Assembly: GCF_016107705.1 (NCBI RefSeq)
Contig: NZ_JAEHGC010000021.1
Location: 3,812-67,811 of the forward strand
Reading direction: 5' to 3'
Length of the DNA stretch: 64,000 bases
From: Neobacillus cucumis
GTDB lineage: Bacteria; Bacillota; Bacilli; Bacillales_B; DSM-18226
Shown: in pieces, positions 28,098 through 37,280 of the stretch
Layout of the letters: each line of letters starts with the position of its first letter
Numbering within the stretch: position 1 is the first letter of the stretch
Position numbers and translations under genes: made by a program
The notes under the pieces: generated by a model
Database searches by the model: none
What the model saw: the letters and a program-made list of their open reading frames with translations, nothing else
Told to the model about the DNA's origin: nothing

Positions 28098-29792
28098 TTA
28101 CATTTCATCAGGAGCCTCAACACCTAACAGACGTAAACCTTCTTTCAGAACGACCGTAACCGAATAAACTAGGGCTAAACGTGCTTGCTTCTCATCATTG
28201 TCCTCTAGAATTTTCACTTCTCCATAATACTTATTAAAAGCTTGGGCTAGGTCTACTACATATTTAGCGACTTGGGAAGGATCGAACTGGTTAAGTGCTC
28301 TTTTGATGGCATTTGGGAACTCCATGAGCATAGTAATAACCTTCCATTCTTTTTCCCAAGAATAATCAATACCGCTTGGCTGCCAATCGGCGGACCAATT
28401 TCCTTTTCGTAAAATGGAGCAGGCCCGAGCATGCGTATATTGAACATATGGTCCCGTTTCTCCCTCAAAACGAAGCATTTCTTCTAATGAAAACTCAATA
28501 TCATTCATTCTGAAATTCTTTAAGTCGTGGAAAATAACCGCTCCTACACCAACTTGCTTCGCAACCATGTCCTTGTTCATTAGATTTGGATTTTTCTCTT
28601 CAATGTTATGACGGGCCATGGAAATTGACTCATCTAATACCTCTTCTAATAAAACAACCTTCCCTTTTCTTGTCGACATTTTTTTTCCGTCTTTTAACAT
28701 CATGCCAAATGGAATATGGACCATATTCTTTGCCCAGTCATACCCCAGTTTTCCTAAAACAGCTTTAAGTTGTTTAAAATGGAGACTTTGTTCATTTCCG
28801 ACAACATATAATGACTTATCAAAATTATAGGTTTCCTGGCGATAAAGAGCAGCAGCTAAATCACGGGTAGCATATAGTGTGGCCCCGTCAGACTTTTTAA
28901 TCAAGCATGGCGGCAGCTCTTCTTCTGTTAATTCCACCACTTGAGCATGATCCGATTCTACTAGCAATTGTTTTTCCTCAAGAAGCTTTACAACACGGTC
29001 CATTTTATCATTATAAAAAGCCTCGCCGTTAAAGGAGTCAAACGCAACGTTCATTAAATCATAGATTCTAGAGAATTCTTTCAGAGACTCATCGCGGAAC
29101 CATTGCCATAACTCATGTGCTTCCTCGTCACCATCTTCAAGCTTTTTGAACCAGCTTCTGCCTTGGTCAACAAGGGATGGATCCTTCTCTGCCTCATCAT
29201 GGAACTTAATATAAAGAGTCAGTAACTCCTTAATTGGGTTTTGCTTTACCTTCTCCGCTTCTCCCCAAAGCTTATAAGCAGTAATTAATTTACCAAACTG
29301 TGTACCCCAGTCACCGAGATGGTTAATTTTCACTGGCTTATAACCGCACTTTTCAAGAATTAGGGCAAGCGAATTCCCAATAACTGTAGAGCGCAAGTGG
29401 CCCATTGAGAACGGTTTGGCGATATTTGGAGAGGACATATCAATCGGTACCTGTCCGCCATTTCCTATCGCCTGCATACCATAACGGCTTTCTAGTGAGT
29501 TGATTTCCTTGATTACTTGTTCAGAAACCTGCAGTTTATTTAAAAATATGTTTAGATAAGCGCCAATTACTTCAATTTTTTCAAAAAGTGGCGATTGAAT
29601 TGTACTGCTTAGTTCCTGGGCTATTTGATTTGGTGACTTTCGTTTAACTTTTGCCAGTGTAAAGCATGGAAACGCCATATCGCCATGTTCTTGGTTTTTT
29701 GGTTTTTCAATAAGTTGTTCGAGATCCTGAACTGAAATCTCTCCTTTTAGCGACTCAAAAAGTATTTCGGCAAGCTCTTTCTTAAAATTCAC
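28098..29792 (-). CDS. argS: Arginyl-tRNA synthetase
   Basis: 564 residues, class I synthetase. The HIGH-like motif is [12 protein letters not shown], the KMSKS-like loop is KKMSTRKGK, and a C-terminal anticodon-binding DALR domain ends [10 protein letters not shown]. The start is GTG 29792 with GGAGG 7 bases away; an in-frame upstream extension of 27 codons lies in the leader and is not translated. Expression is controlled by a T-box leader whose specifier reads CGC (Arg). Confidence 0.95.
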   Translation of the reverse strand: MNFKKELAEILFESLKGEISVQDLEQLIEKPKNQEHGDMAFPCFTLAKVKRKSPNQIAQELSSTIQSPLFEKIEVIGAYLNIFLNKLQVSEQVIKEINSLESRYGMQAIGNGGQVPIDMSSPNIAKPFSMGHLRSTVIGNSLALILEKCGYKPVKINHLGDWGTQFGKLITAYKLWGEAEKVKQNPIKELLTLYIKFHDEAEKDPSLVDQGRSWFKKLEDGDEEAHELWQWFRDESLKEFSRIYDLMNVAFDSFNGEAFYNDKMDRVVKLLEEKQLLVESDHAQVVELTEEELPPCLIKKSDGATLYATRDLAAALYRQETYNFDKSLYVVGNEQSLHFKQLKAVLGKLGYDWAKNMVHIPFGMMLKDGKKMSTRKGKVVLLEEVLDESISMARHNIEEKNPNLMNKDMVAKQVGVGAVIFHDLKNFRMNDIEFSLEEMLRFEGETGPYVQYTHARACSILRKGNWSADWQPSGIDYSWEKEWKVITMLMEFPNAIKRALNQFDPSQVAKYVVDLAQAFNKYYGEVKILEDNDEKQARLALVYSVTVVLKEGLRLLGVEAPDEM

Positions 29793-29824
29793 TTTAAAAC
29801 CTCCAATAATTTTTATCCCAAATA

Positions 29825-30055
29825 AAAAACTCCCGCCTCTAAAAAAGAGACGAGAGTTATCCCGCGGTACCACTCTAATTGTTCACAAAGAACCAGCTTA
29901 CGCTTGGTAACGGAGCATTCTCCGGCATATCCTACTGTTACTTCGGACGGCATCTCAAAAGTGCGCTTCATTATCTTCTCTTGGTTTCAGGCTCCCACCG
30001 CCCCTGAATCGCTATGACCTCACAGATAACTACTCTCTTTGTCATTGAATTTCGA
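29825..30055 (-). promoter_or_regulatory. T-box leader of argS (specifier CGC, Arg)
   Basis: On the minus strand the conserved T-box bulge sequence AGAGTGGTACCGCGG lies before a terminator stem (AACTCTCGTCTCT pairing with AGAGGCGGGAGTT, then TTTTTT at 29825-29858). Stem I begins near AATGACAAAGAGAGTAG and contains GGTGGGAGCC. The specifier loop reads GAAGCGCAC; the CGC triplet (29963-29965) is an arginine codon, matching the downstream gene. Uncharged tRNA-Arg should stabilise the antiterminator. Confidence 0.93.
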
Positions 30056-30159
30056 TGTTAATTACCAGATATTATACTGGAACATAAGGGATTTATCCAG
30101 TGCTTGTTTAGTAATTTTCCTTATAAGAGGAAATCCTAATGGAAAGGAGGGATTTTTTC

Positions 30160-30414
30160 ATGGCTAGAAGAAATAACAAAATTCTCGTCCCTGGAGCAAG
30201 GGCCGGACTGGATGAATTAAAAGCCAGAGTTGTCAATGCCAAGAGCCCGGAGGACGCCAAATTTGAGGCGGCAGAGGAGACAGGTGTACCGTTAAAGAAA
30301 GGATATAACGGCCAGCTAACCTCTGAGCAAGCCGGAAAGGTCGGAGGCAGACTTGGCGGCAGCATGGTTCGTGAACTCGTGAAAATGGCGCAGCAGAACC
30401 TTGGAAAAAAATAA
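30160..30414 (+). CDS. Alpha/beta-type small acid-soluble spore protein
   Basis: 84 residues. The DNA-coating SASP of the spore core: a protease-cleavage region (AKFEAAEETGVPL) and the C-terminal GGRLGGSMVRELVKMAQQNL typical of the family. GGAGG lies 8 bases upstream of the ATG at 30160; 7 in-frame codons before it are not used. It protects spore DNA and is degraded at germination. A sigma-G promoter is expected but I could not identify one with confidence. Confidence 0.9.
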   Translation: MARRNNKILVPGARAGLDELKARVVNAKSPEDAKFEAAEETGVPLKKGYNGQLTSEQAGKVGGRLGGSMVRELVKMAQQNLGKK

Positions 30415-30456
30415 ACACATGCATAAATCACTGTTTTTAAAAGGCATTACTTTCTT

Positions 30457-30508
30457 CGCAGATAAAACCTAAACTACCGCAGATAAATTTCTATTTTCCG
30501 CAGATAAA
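30457..30508 (+). repeat. Three direct repeats of CGCAGATAAA, 21-bp period
   Basis: CGCAGATAAA occurs at 30457, 30478 and 30499, exactly 21 bp apart (two helical turns), with the two later copies sharing extra flanking bases. It lies between the SASP gene and the yhgE terminator. The even spacing would suit a protein binding one DNA face, but it could be a simple tandem duplication. Confidence 0.6.
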
Positions 30509-30524
30509 TGCTTTTTTAAACCAT

Positions 30525-30560
30525 AAAAGGGGTGCCCCAAAATAGAGGGCACCCCTTTTA
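30525..30560. terminator. Bidirectional terminator between SASP and yhgE
   Basis: AAAAGGGGTGCCC/GGGCACCCCTTTT perfect 13-bp stem, abutting the yhgE stop codon. Confidence 0.85.
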
Positions 30561-32897
30561 TGCTTCTTGATGCTGTACATTTTGCCGTTTAAATTTAACA
30601 ACAAAGAATGTTAGGGTTGCTGCAAGGAAAGCAACAAAGAAAATGGAAATAAACTCGATATTTTCCCACATAAAGCTAAAATCGCCTGTGGAAATAATCG
30701 CCCTGAATCCTGCAATGGAATATGTCATTGGCAGGAAGTGATTAATTTTTTGCAAAATCCTTGGCACTAATTCAATCGGATATGTCCCAGCGCTGCTGGT
30801 TAATTGCAAAATCAAAATAATAACGGCCAGGAAGCGCCCCGGATTATCCAATACCGTTACAAGGAATTGAATAATCGCTAAAAACGTCCAGCTTGTAAAG
30901 ATACTCAGCAGAATAAATAGCAGAACACTTTTAACTTCTAATCCAAGCCCCGCAAGAAGGACAATATCCGCAAGCAGTGCCTGCCCTATTCCAACGATTA
31001 ACAAAATCCCTAATTTACCTGCAAACCAACTTAAGCCGCTTTTCGGTTTCCTTGCAGGTTCAAACATTGGGAAGATAATCGATAACATTAAAGCCCCGAC
31101 AAACAAGCTTAATGATAAGAAGTAAGGTGTAAAACCCGTACCATAATCGGGAACATGATTCATTCGATCTTCTATCAGTTTAACTGGCTTAGCGAACATA
31201 TTATAAATACTGCTATTCGCTTTCACATCACTTGCATCTTGGGCTCCATCCTGTAGTTTATCATTTAATTCCTTCGACCCATCTGCTAGCTTTTCCATCC
31301 CGTTAGTTAAATCAGCAGAACCATTATCAAGTTTGGACATTCCGCCATTTAAGCTTTTTGTTCCATCATACAACTGACCGGTTCCTTTTACTAATTGCTT
31401 TGACCCCTCTGCAAGCTTATTGGTTCCATCTTGAAGCTTGGATGAGCCGGCTGCTAATTCATTTAAACCAGAGGAAAGATTGCTGCTTCCGTCTGTTATT
31501 TGGCTGAATCCTTTCTTTGCTTCATCCAATTTATCACTAAAGGTGGTCAGACCTGCTGTTAATTGAATCTGTCCATCTTCGAGTTGTTTTGCACCGGAAG
31601 CCAATTGATTGACGCCACCTGCAAGTTGGGATTGGCCATTGTTCAATTTATTTGCACCGGCTGCTAACTGATCTGACGCCTGTTTTAAAAGCTCTGCATT
31701 GCCTGAAAGAGCATCTACACCAGCCGTAACCTTCTGGCTTCCTTCTGATAATTTTTTCAAATTCCCTTTTAAGCCTTCAAGTTTTGCCTTTTCAACCGGG
31801 TCATTTGTTTGCTCTTCCATTTGCGTTACAAACTCAATTGTTCCCTGTAATCCTTCGCTAACCTGAGCTGAACCGGTTTTTGCATCTCCCGCTCCTGCCC
31901 TCCATTTATCCATGGAGGAAGAAAGTTTCGTTGCACCATCCGCTAGTTGCTTTGAGCCATTTTGCAAATTTGGCATTTTCGAAGCGGCTGAATCAAGCCC
32001 ATCAGATAATTGCTTTGCACCTGCTTGAGACTTCTGGGCACCTTCTAATAATTTGGTATTACCATCCTGCATTTGACTGAGCCCAGTATCAAATTTCTTC
32101 AGTCCGTTTTGAAGATCCTTAGAACCAGATGAAGCAGACTGTAATCCCTGTGAAAAGGCAATCGATTTTTCCGCAAGAGTTTTTAAATTTTGTTCGATTT
32201 TATTTGTACCACTATTTACTGAACTTGCACCATCGGTTAATTTCACAGCCCCATTTTTAGCTGTACTAATGCCAGTGGTTAACTCTCCGGCACCATCCTT
32301 AGCAGAAACAATCCCTTTATGAAGGTCGCCTGCACCATCACTTGCCTTATTTAATCCTTTAGCCACATCTTTGATTTGATCAAACATGGATTCCGCATAT
32401 GTTTCTGTAACAGCACCTGCCACTTCTTCTTTAATCTTTTCAATTGCGGAATCACCAATCTTAGATGAAAGATAATTCGTTCCCTCATTCGGTGTATAAA
32501 TAAGATTTAATTTTTTCGGATGATTGCTTTGTAGTGTCGTAGCATTTTTTGAAAAATCTTTTGGAATTTCGATTTTGATATAATACTCCTGTTTTTCCAA
32601 GCCTTTATTTGCTTGTTTTTCACTTACAAATTTCCAGTTAAAGCTTTTCTTATCCTTTAACTTTTCTACTAAGTCATTACCAATTTCAAGCTTATCCCCA
32701 TTATATACGGCACCTTTGTCATGATTGACAACGGCTACTGGCATTCGATCTACATGGCCGTATGGATTCCAAAACGCCCATAAGAACGTCCCGCTGTAAA
32801 GCAATGGAATCGTCATGACGCCAATAATGGCAATTAGCAGTTTACGGTTATGGATAATCCCCAAAAGCTCACTTTTCAGAGATGATAAAGCTTTCAT
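30558..32897 (-). CDS. yhgE: YhgE/Pip-family membrane protein
   Basis: 779 residues: one N-terminal membrane helix (about 20-38), a long extracytoplasmic region (about 40-590) with many short LxxGxxxLxxG-like repeats forming a stalk, and about five C-terminal helices (about 600-765). YhgE/Pip proteins include the phage infection protein of lactococci and ESX-linked EsaA-like proteins; the B. subtilis role is unclear. The ATG has AGGAGG. It lies downstream of a TetR regulator and shares an operator-like motif with it. Confidence 0.9.
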   Translation of the reverse strand: MKALSSLKSELLGIIHNRKLLIAIIGVMTIPLLYSGTFLWAFWNPYGHVDRMPVAVVNHDKGAVYNGDKLEIGNDLVEKLKDKKSFNWKFVSEKQANKGLEKQEYYIKIEIPKDFSKNATTLQSNHPKKLNLIYTPNEGTNYLSSKIGDSAIEKIKEEVAGAVTETYAESMFDQIKDVAKGLNKASDGAGDLHKGIVSAKDGAGELTTGISTAKNGAVKLTDGASSVNSGTNKIEQNLKTLAEKSIAFSQGLQSASSGSKDLQNGLKKFDTGLSQMQDGNTKLLEGAQKSQAGAKQLSDGLDSAASKMPNLQNGSKQLADGATKLSSSMDKWRAGAGDAKTGSAQVSEGLQGTIEFVTQMEEQTNDPVEKAKLEGLKGNLKKLSEGSQKVTAGVDALSGNAELLKQASDQLAAGANKLNNGQSQLAGGVNQLASGAKQLEDGQIQLTAGLTTFSDKLDEAKKGFSQITDGSSNLSSGLNELAAGSSKLQDGTNKLAEGSKQLVKGTGQLYDGTKSLNGGMSKLDNGSADLTNGMEKLADGSKELNDKLQDGAQDASDVKANSSIYNMFAKPVKLIEDRMNHVPDYGTGFTPYFLSLSLFVGALMLSIIFPMFEPARKPKSGLSWFAGKLGILLIVGIGQALLADIVLLAGLGLEVKSVLLFILLSIFTSWTFLAIIQFLVTVLDNPGRFLAVIILILQLTSSAGTYPIELVPRILQKINHFLPMTYSIAGFRAIISTGDFSFMWENIEFISIFFVAFLAATLTFFVVKFKRQNVQHQEA

Positions 32898-32931
32898 GTT
32901 TAACCTCCTATTTGGATAAAATCCATAATAT

Positions 32932-32954
32932 TGACCAAAATCCCCATTCAGTCA
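32932..32954. promoter_or_regulatory. Candidate YhgD operator upstream of yhgE
   Basis: TGAC-N15-GTCA (TGACC at one end). The same 23-bp arrangement occurs upstream of the tetR gene at 33566-33588. Confidence 0.6.
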
Positions 32955-32978
32955 GATTTGTTTAAATAAAGAAGATTA

Positions 32979-33551
32979 TCAAATTGATAATCCTTTTAAT
33001 AAAAAGACCTTCATTAGCTCTGCAATTCGCTCTGAACTTAATGGTTCATGATTTTTTTCCCAATCAGAAACAAGGGCAATGTACATTTTTAAAAGCAAAA
33101 GGCTGGTCATTTCCGGGTCAGCTGCCGGAATAGCTCCTTTAGAAATGGCTATTTCAATTTTTTGCTTTAAGTATGCAATAATTTCATCTTCCACATGCTG
33201 CAGCATTTCAGAAACCGCCAATGTTCCCATTTCCTTTTCTTCTTGAATCAATTTAATCATAAGCTGGTGCTGTGAGCGGAATTCTAATAAACGGTAAAGG
33301 GCCCGATGGACGTTCTCTGTAAAGGGCAACCCAGGCTCGATTACATCTTCTGCCTCAGCAATCATCTCTTTGACCAATGAAGAAACTATTTCTTCAAACA
33401 GCTCTTCTTTATTTTTGAAGAAAGTATAAATGGTACCTTTCCCAACATTCGCAAGTCTCGCCACTTGATCCATTGTCGTTGCTTTATAGCCAAATAAAGA
33501 AAAAGACTTCGTCGCCGCCTCTACAATCAACTTTCTACGATCTGTTGCCAT
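32979..33551 (-). CDS. yhgD: TetR-family regulator, YhgD-like
   Basis: 190 residues: N-terminal TetR helix-turn-helix (about 8-55: FGYKATTMDQVARLANVGKG and TIYTFFKNKEELFEEIV) and a ligand-binding helical domain. It is directly upstream of yhgE (81 bases) as in B. subtilis. Both genes carry TGAC-N15-GTCA in their upstream regions, so it likely represses yhgE and itself. The inducer is unknown. Confidence 0.9.
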   Translation of the reverse strand: MATDRRKLIVEAATKSFSLFGYKATTMDQVARLANVGKGTIYTFFKNKEELFEEIVSSLVKEMIAEAEDVIEPGLPFTENVHRALYRLLEFRSQHQLMIKLIQEEKEMGTLAVSEMLQHVEDEIIAYLKQKIEIAISKGAIPAADPEMTSLLLLKMYIALVSDWEKNHEPLSSERIAELMKVFLLKGLSI

Positions 33552-33565
33552 ACGAACCCCCTTTT

Positions 33566-33588
33566 TGACCGTTTTGGTTTTTTAGTCA
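33566..33588. promoter_or_regulatory. Candidate YhgD operator upstream of its own gene
   Basis: TGACC-N14-GTCA, the same spacing (TGAC-N15-GTCA) as the site before yhgE; located 15 bases before the tetR start codon. Confidence 0.6.
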
Positions 33589-33637
33589 TTTTTTTAACAA
33601 GTTTAACTATATCACAATGAACTATTGGATTCAATAT

Positions 33638-33673
33638 AAAAACAAGGCCTTTTTTAAAAGAGCCTTGTTTTTA
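33638..33673. terminator. Terminator after the DMT transporter gene
   Basis: AACAAGGC/GCCTTGTT stem, with A/T runs on both sides. Confidence 0.65.
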
Positions 33674-33710
33674 CCTATTTAAGTTGTCCTTTAGCATCAA
33701 AATCATTCTT

Positions 33711-34640
33711 TCAGAATACTCGTTCTCTTGCAACATTCGGTTTAAACTCCTTCTCCGGAATGGTTAATAAGATAACCGCAACAATAATAAACACTCCGCC
33801 CAACAATTGATAAGCTCCGAACGATTCCTTTAACCATGCGATCGAAAGGATGGCAGTCACAAGTGGTTCGATACTAGATAAAAGCCCTGTTTCGATGGCT
33901 GTTAAATATTTTAAGCTTCCAATATAGAGTAAAAAGGAAATCGTTCCGCTTAAAAGAATAATAATGAGCATCGAAAATGTACTGATGGTCAATGTCTGAG
34001 CCACGTGATGAAAACTAAATTGCCTTTTTAATGACCACAGTATCACTCCGCCAAGCAGCATCCCCCAGCCAACAATTTGTAAGGTTCCCCATTGTTTAAT
34101 CAAAGACTTAGGATGCAGCGTATAAAAAGCAAAGGTGACCGCTGTTAAAATTCCATAAAGAATTGCCCGTTTCGATAATATAACATTTTCAATTGAGCCA
34201 TTTGTAATCAAATAAAATGTCCCCAACACGGCGGCAACCACTGCCAATAATTGCATTGGTGCCGGAAGTTTCTTTTTCCGGGCAGCAACATAAATCGTTA
34301 TGATGATGGGACCCAGAAATTGAAATAATGTAGCCGTAACCGCGTTACTCTTATCAAGCGTTTCAATAAATGTATATTGACCGGCAAGCATCCCTATCAC
34401 AGCAAAAATACATAGTTGAATCCAATCCTTCGGGTGCTTCCAAATTTCAAAGATATTGTGTTTGGTAAAAAGCAAAAATCCTAAAATCGTAATACCAGCA
34501 AACAATAGCCGGACAACTAAATAATCTCCTGATGATAGGTCTGTACGATTAAAAAGCCACTGAATCATAGGTCCGGATAAACCCCAAAAAGTTGCTCCGC
34601 TTATGATCATCATCAGCCCTATGTGTCTAGATGGTTTCAT
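33711..34640 (-). CDS. EamA/DMT-superfamily transporter
   Basis: 309 residues with ten membrane helices in two EamA repeats (GATFWGLSGPMIQWLF in the first, ETGLLSSIEPLVTAILS in the second). Such transporters usually export metabolites or amino acids; the substrate is not readable. GGAGG is 12 bases before the ATG. It is divergent from a MocR-type regulator with a perfect palindrome between them, so its expression is probably controlled by that regulator. Confidence 0.9.
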   Translation of the reverse strand: MKPSRHIGLMMIISGATFWGLSGPMIQWLFNRTDLSSGDYLVVRLLFAGITILGFLLFTKHNIFEIWKHPKDWIQLCIFAVIGMLAGQYTFIETLDKSNAVTATLFQFLGPIIITIYVAARKKKLPAPMQLLAVVAAVLGTFYLITNGSIENVILSKRAILYGILTAVTFAFYTLHPKSLIKQWGTLQIVGWGMLLGGVILWSLKRQFSFHHVAQTLTISTFSMLIIILLSGTISFLLYIGSLKYLTAIETGLLSSIEPLVTAILSIAWLKESFGAYQLLGGVFIIVAVILLTIPEKEFKPNVARERVF

Positions 34641-34706
34641 GATGAATTAATACCTCCATTGTCAATTCCTAATTTTCAAAAATAACATAGTGGTATTATA
34701 TAAGAC

Positions 34707-34732
34707 ATCTGATACTATAAGAAGTATCAGAT
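34707..34732. promoter_or_regulatory. Perfect inverted repeat between DMT transporter and mocR genes
   Basis: ATCTGATACT-N6-AGTATCAGAT, a perfect 10-bp arm palindrome centred in the 100-base divergent intergenic region. It is the best candidate for the binding site of the adjacent MocR regulator. Confidence 0.7.
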
Positions 34733-34758
34733 TCACAAGATGAATGGGGGTCAGTTTT

Positions 34759-36147
34759 TTGTTGGAATTCACGCCAAATCTCAACACTCAACATAACGAG
34801 CCATTATATATGCAGTTATATAACTTTATTAAAAAAGAAATAAAAACAGGGAACTTACCAACAAACACGAAGCTTCCCTCAAAGCGCAAACTTTCAACGT
34901 ATTTACAAATTAGCCAGAATACAATTGAAGCAGCCTATGGTCAGCTTTTGGCTGAAGGCTACATTGAGGCAATGCCTAGACGGGGATACTATGTTTGTGA
35001 ACTGGAACAAGCGAATTTCACGATTAAGCGGGATGTTCAATTTGTCGAAGAAAAAAAACATAAGGAGCAGTTTTTTGCTTATGATTTCACCTATGCCGGT
35101 GTGGATGCCGGGTCGTTCCCGTTTGGAGTGTATCGGAAAATAACCAATGAAGTTCTACGGGTAGAAAATGAACAAGTACTTTCCCTTGGACATCCTCAGG
35201 GCGATTTCGGGTTACGCGAAACGATTGCAAAATATTTATTTGAATCACGCGGGGTTCATTGCTCACCCAGCCAAATTGTCATTGGGTCTGGGACACCTTA
35301 CTTATTAAGTCTCTTATTCAAACTCTTACATGGAAGTAAATTTGCCGTTGAAGATCCCGGCTATCATGGGCGTCTTTTTCTCAATGGACAAAATAGTGTC
35401 GATGTTCAAATGATTCCTCTCGACCAAGGGGGGATCATATTATCTGAATTAGATCAAAGCGGGGCAAATGTTGTCTGTGTCACTCCATCCCATCAATTTC
35501 CTTGCGGGATGATCATGCCAATTTCACGAAGAATGCAGCTAATAAACTGGGCGGAAAAGAAAGAGGACCGTTTCATTATTGAGGATGATTATGACAGTGA
35601 ATTCCGTTATAGCGGAAAACCGATTCCTGCCCTTCAAGGACTCGATAAGTATGAAAGAGTCATTTATATGAGCACTTTTTCCAAAGCCCTGCTCCCATCA
35701 ATACGGATAAGCTATATGGTTTTACCACGGCCATTAATTAAAAAGTATCAAGATGAATTATTTTTCTATAACCAAACGGTATCAAGGATTGATCAAGAGT
35801 TCTTAAAACGATTTATGCAGCAGGGATATTGGGAAAAGCATATTCAAAAAGTGCGGGTGGTCTATCAAAAAAAGCGAGATTCACTGATTTCAGCAATTTC
35901 TAGCTATTTCCCTGATACCGTTGACATTATTGGGCAAGACTCAGGACTTCATATCTTAATAAGGCCTAATAATGGCCTGAACGAGCAAGAACTAATTGAT
36001 AAAGCTAAAGAATTTAGTATTAAAGTGTATCCCGTCTCCCCTTATGGCAAAAACGACGGCAGAACCGTCTTACTCGGTTTTGCCACTTTGATTGAAAAAG
36101 AAATAGTTGAGGCCATTCAGTCACTTGCGAAGGCTTGGTTTTATTGA
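34759..36147 (+). CDS. MocR-type GntR/aminotransferase transcription regulator
   Basis: About 462 residues. An N-terminal GntR winged helix (about 12-80: EPLYMQLYNFIKKEIKTG and KLPSKRKLSTYLQISQNTIE) is fused to a class I aminotransferase-like domain (about 110-460) that binds PLP. The PLP lysine is in STFSKALLPSIR. The start is uncertain: TTG 34759 has GGGGG at 8 bases, while ATG 34744 has no site. Divergent transcription from the DMT transporter suggests it regulates that gene in response to an amine, amino acid or PLP. Confidence 0.9.
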   Translation: MLEFTPNLNTQHNEPLYMQLYNFIKKEIKTGNLPTNTKLPSKRKLSTYLQISQNTIEAAYGQLLAEGYIEAMPRRGYYVCELEQANFTIKRDVQFVEEKKHKEQFFAYDFTYAGVDAGSFPFGVYRKITNEVLRVENEQVLSLGHPQGDFGLRETIAKYLFESRGVHCSPSQIVIGSGTPYLLSLLFKLLHGSKFAVEDPGYHGRLFLNGQNSVDVQMIPLDQGGIILSELDQSGANVVCVTPSHQFPCGMIMPISRRMQLINWAEKKEDRFIIEDDYDSEFRYSGKPIPALQGLDKYERVIYMSTFSKALLPSIRISYMVLPRPLIKKYQDELFFYNQTVSRIDQEFLKRFMQQGYWEKHIQKVRVVYQKKRDSLISAISSYFPDTVDIIGQDSGLHILIRPNNGLNEQELIDKAKEFSIKVYPVSPYGKNDGRTVLLGFATLIEKEIVEAIQSLAKAWFY

Positions 36148-36301
36148 TTCTTTTTGGATTAAAAAAGTCCAAGTTAAAAAGAGAGTTTTTCCGAATGTTG
36201 GTTAAAATGAGATAGATCTAGTAATAAACCTATTCGAGCCGCCACTGTTGGATTATCATAGCAGGGTTGGCCCGCAAATTCAAAGGAAAGAAGGTGCTGA
36301 T

Positions 36302-37168
36302 TTGATTAGAAAATGGGGATTTCCCTTTTTATTTGTCATCATTATTTTAAGTGCCTGTGCTTCAAATCGGGCTCCAGCTGTAGACAAAAATACTGTATCA
36401 AGGAATCTTCCAAAAATTGATCATATTATTATTGTTATCGAGGAAAATCGCTCACAAAAAGTTATTCAAGGGAACCCATCAGCCCCCTATATCAATTCAC
36501 TAATGAAGCAGGGCGCAAATTTAACAAATTTTCATGCCACCTTGCACCCAAGCCAGCCAAACTATTTAAACTTATTTTCTGGTTCAGATCAAGGTGTTGC
36601 AGATGACGGAGTTCCTAAAACGAAATTTTCCGCAGATAATTTGGCAAGTGAGCTGATTGCAAAAAATTATACATTTGCAGGTTATTCCGAAGACTTGCCC
36701 TCGGTTGGCTACAATGGGGCATCGTCTGGTCCCGGGGGGTATGCCCGTAAGCATAATCCATGGGTAAACTTCACCAATGTGCCAAAAGAAGTAAACCAGC
36801 CATTGACCAGCTTCCCAAAGGATTTTGCTAAACTGCGGACGGTTTCATTTGTCATACCAAGTCTTCGAAGCGATATGCATGATGGTACAATTAAGCAGGG
36901 AGACGCTTGGCTGAAAAAACATATTGATTCTTATGTCCAATGGGCGAAGACTCATAACAGTTTATTAATTGTGACCTGGGACGAAGATGATTTTTCACAA
37001 GATAACAAAATCCCAACCTTTTTTGTCGGGCCAATGGTCAAAACAGGAGCGTTTAATGAAAAGCTAAATCACTTTAATCTTTTAAGGACGATAGAGGATC
37101 TTTACGGATTAGCACATGCGGGGCAAAGTAAAGCCGTCGAGCCTATTAGGAGTATATGGGTTCGTTGA
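36302..37168 (+). CDS. Phosphoesterase-family lipoprotein (acid phosphatase/phospholipase C-like)
   Basis: 288 residues. A signal peptide with lipobox LSACAS predicts lipidation at about Cys18. The following domain resembles the phosphoesterase/alkaline phosphatase superfamily: HIIIVIEENRSQ near the start (metal and nucleophile region), THLH-like ATLHPSQPNYLNLFSG, and LLIVTWDEDD near the end. It starts with TTG 36302 after GAAGGTG. It is extracytoplasmic and monocistronic; the substrate is unknown. Confidence 0.88.
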   Translation: MIRKWGFPFLFVIIILSACASNRAPAVDKNTVSRNLPKIDHIIIVIEENRSQKVIQGNPSAPYINSLMKQGANLTNFHATLHPSQPNYLNLFSGSDQGVADDGVPKTKFSADNLASELIAKNYTFAGYSEDLPSVGYNGASSGPGGYARKHNPWVNFTNVPKEVNQPLTSFPKDFAKLRTVSFVIPSLRSDMHDGTIKQGDAWLKKHIDSYVQWAKTHNSLLIVTWDEDDFSQDNKIPTFFVGPMVKTGAFNEKLNHFNLLRTIEDLYGLAHAGQSKAVEPIRSIWVR

Positions 37169-37280
37169 TAGCAGTTTAATTTGGGCGGGTTAACAAAGTA
37201 TTCATTTTTTACAACCATCTTTGCTTTATTTTTCTATAAAATAAAGTTGTAGTTTTACAAAATAAGAAAGGTTGTGAAGT

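Noticed and set aside
30108..30431. 107-codon minus-strand open frame over the SASP gene
   Set aside because: A shadow of the SASP gene on the opposite strand; no ribosome site.
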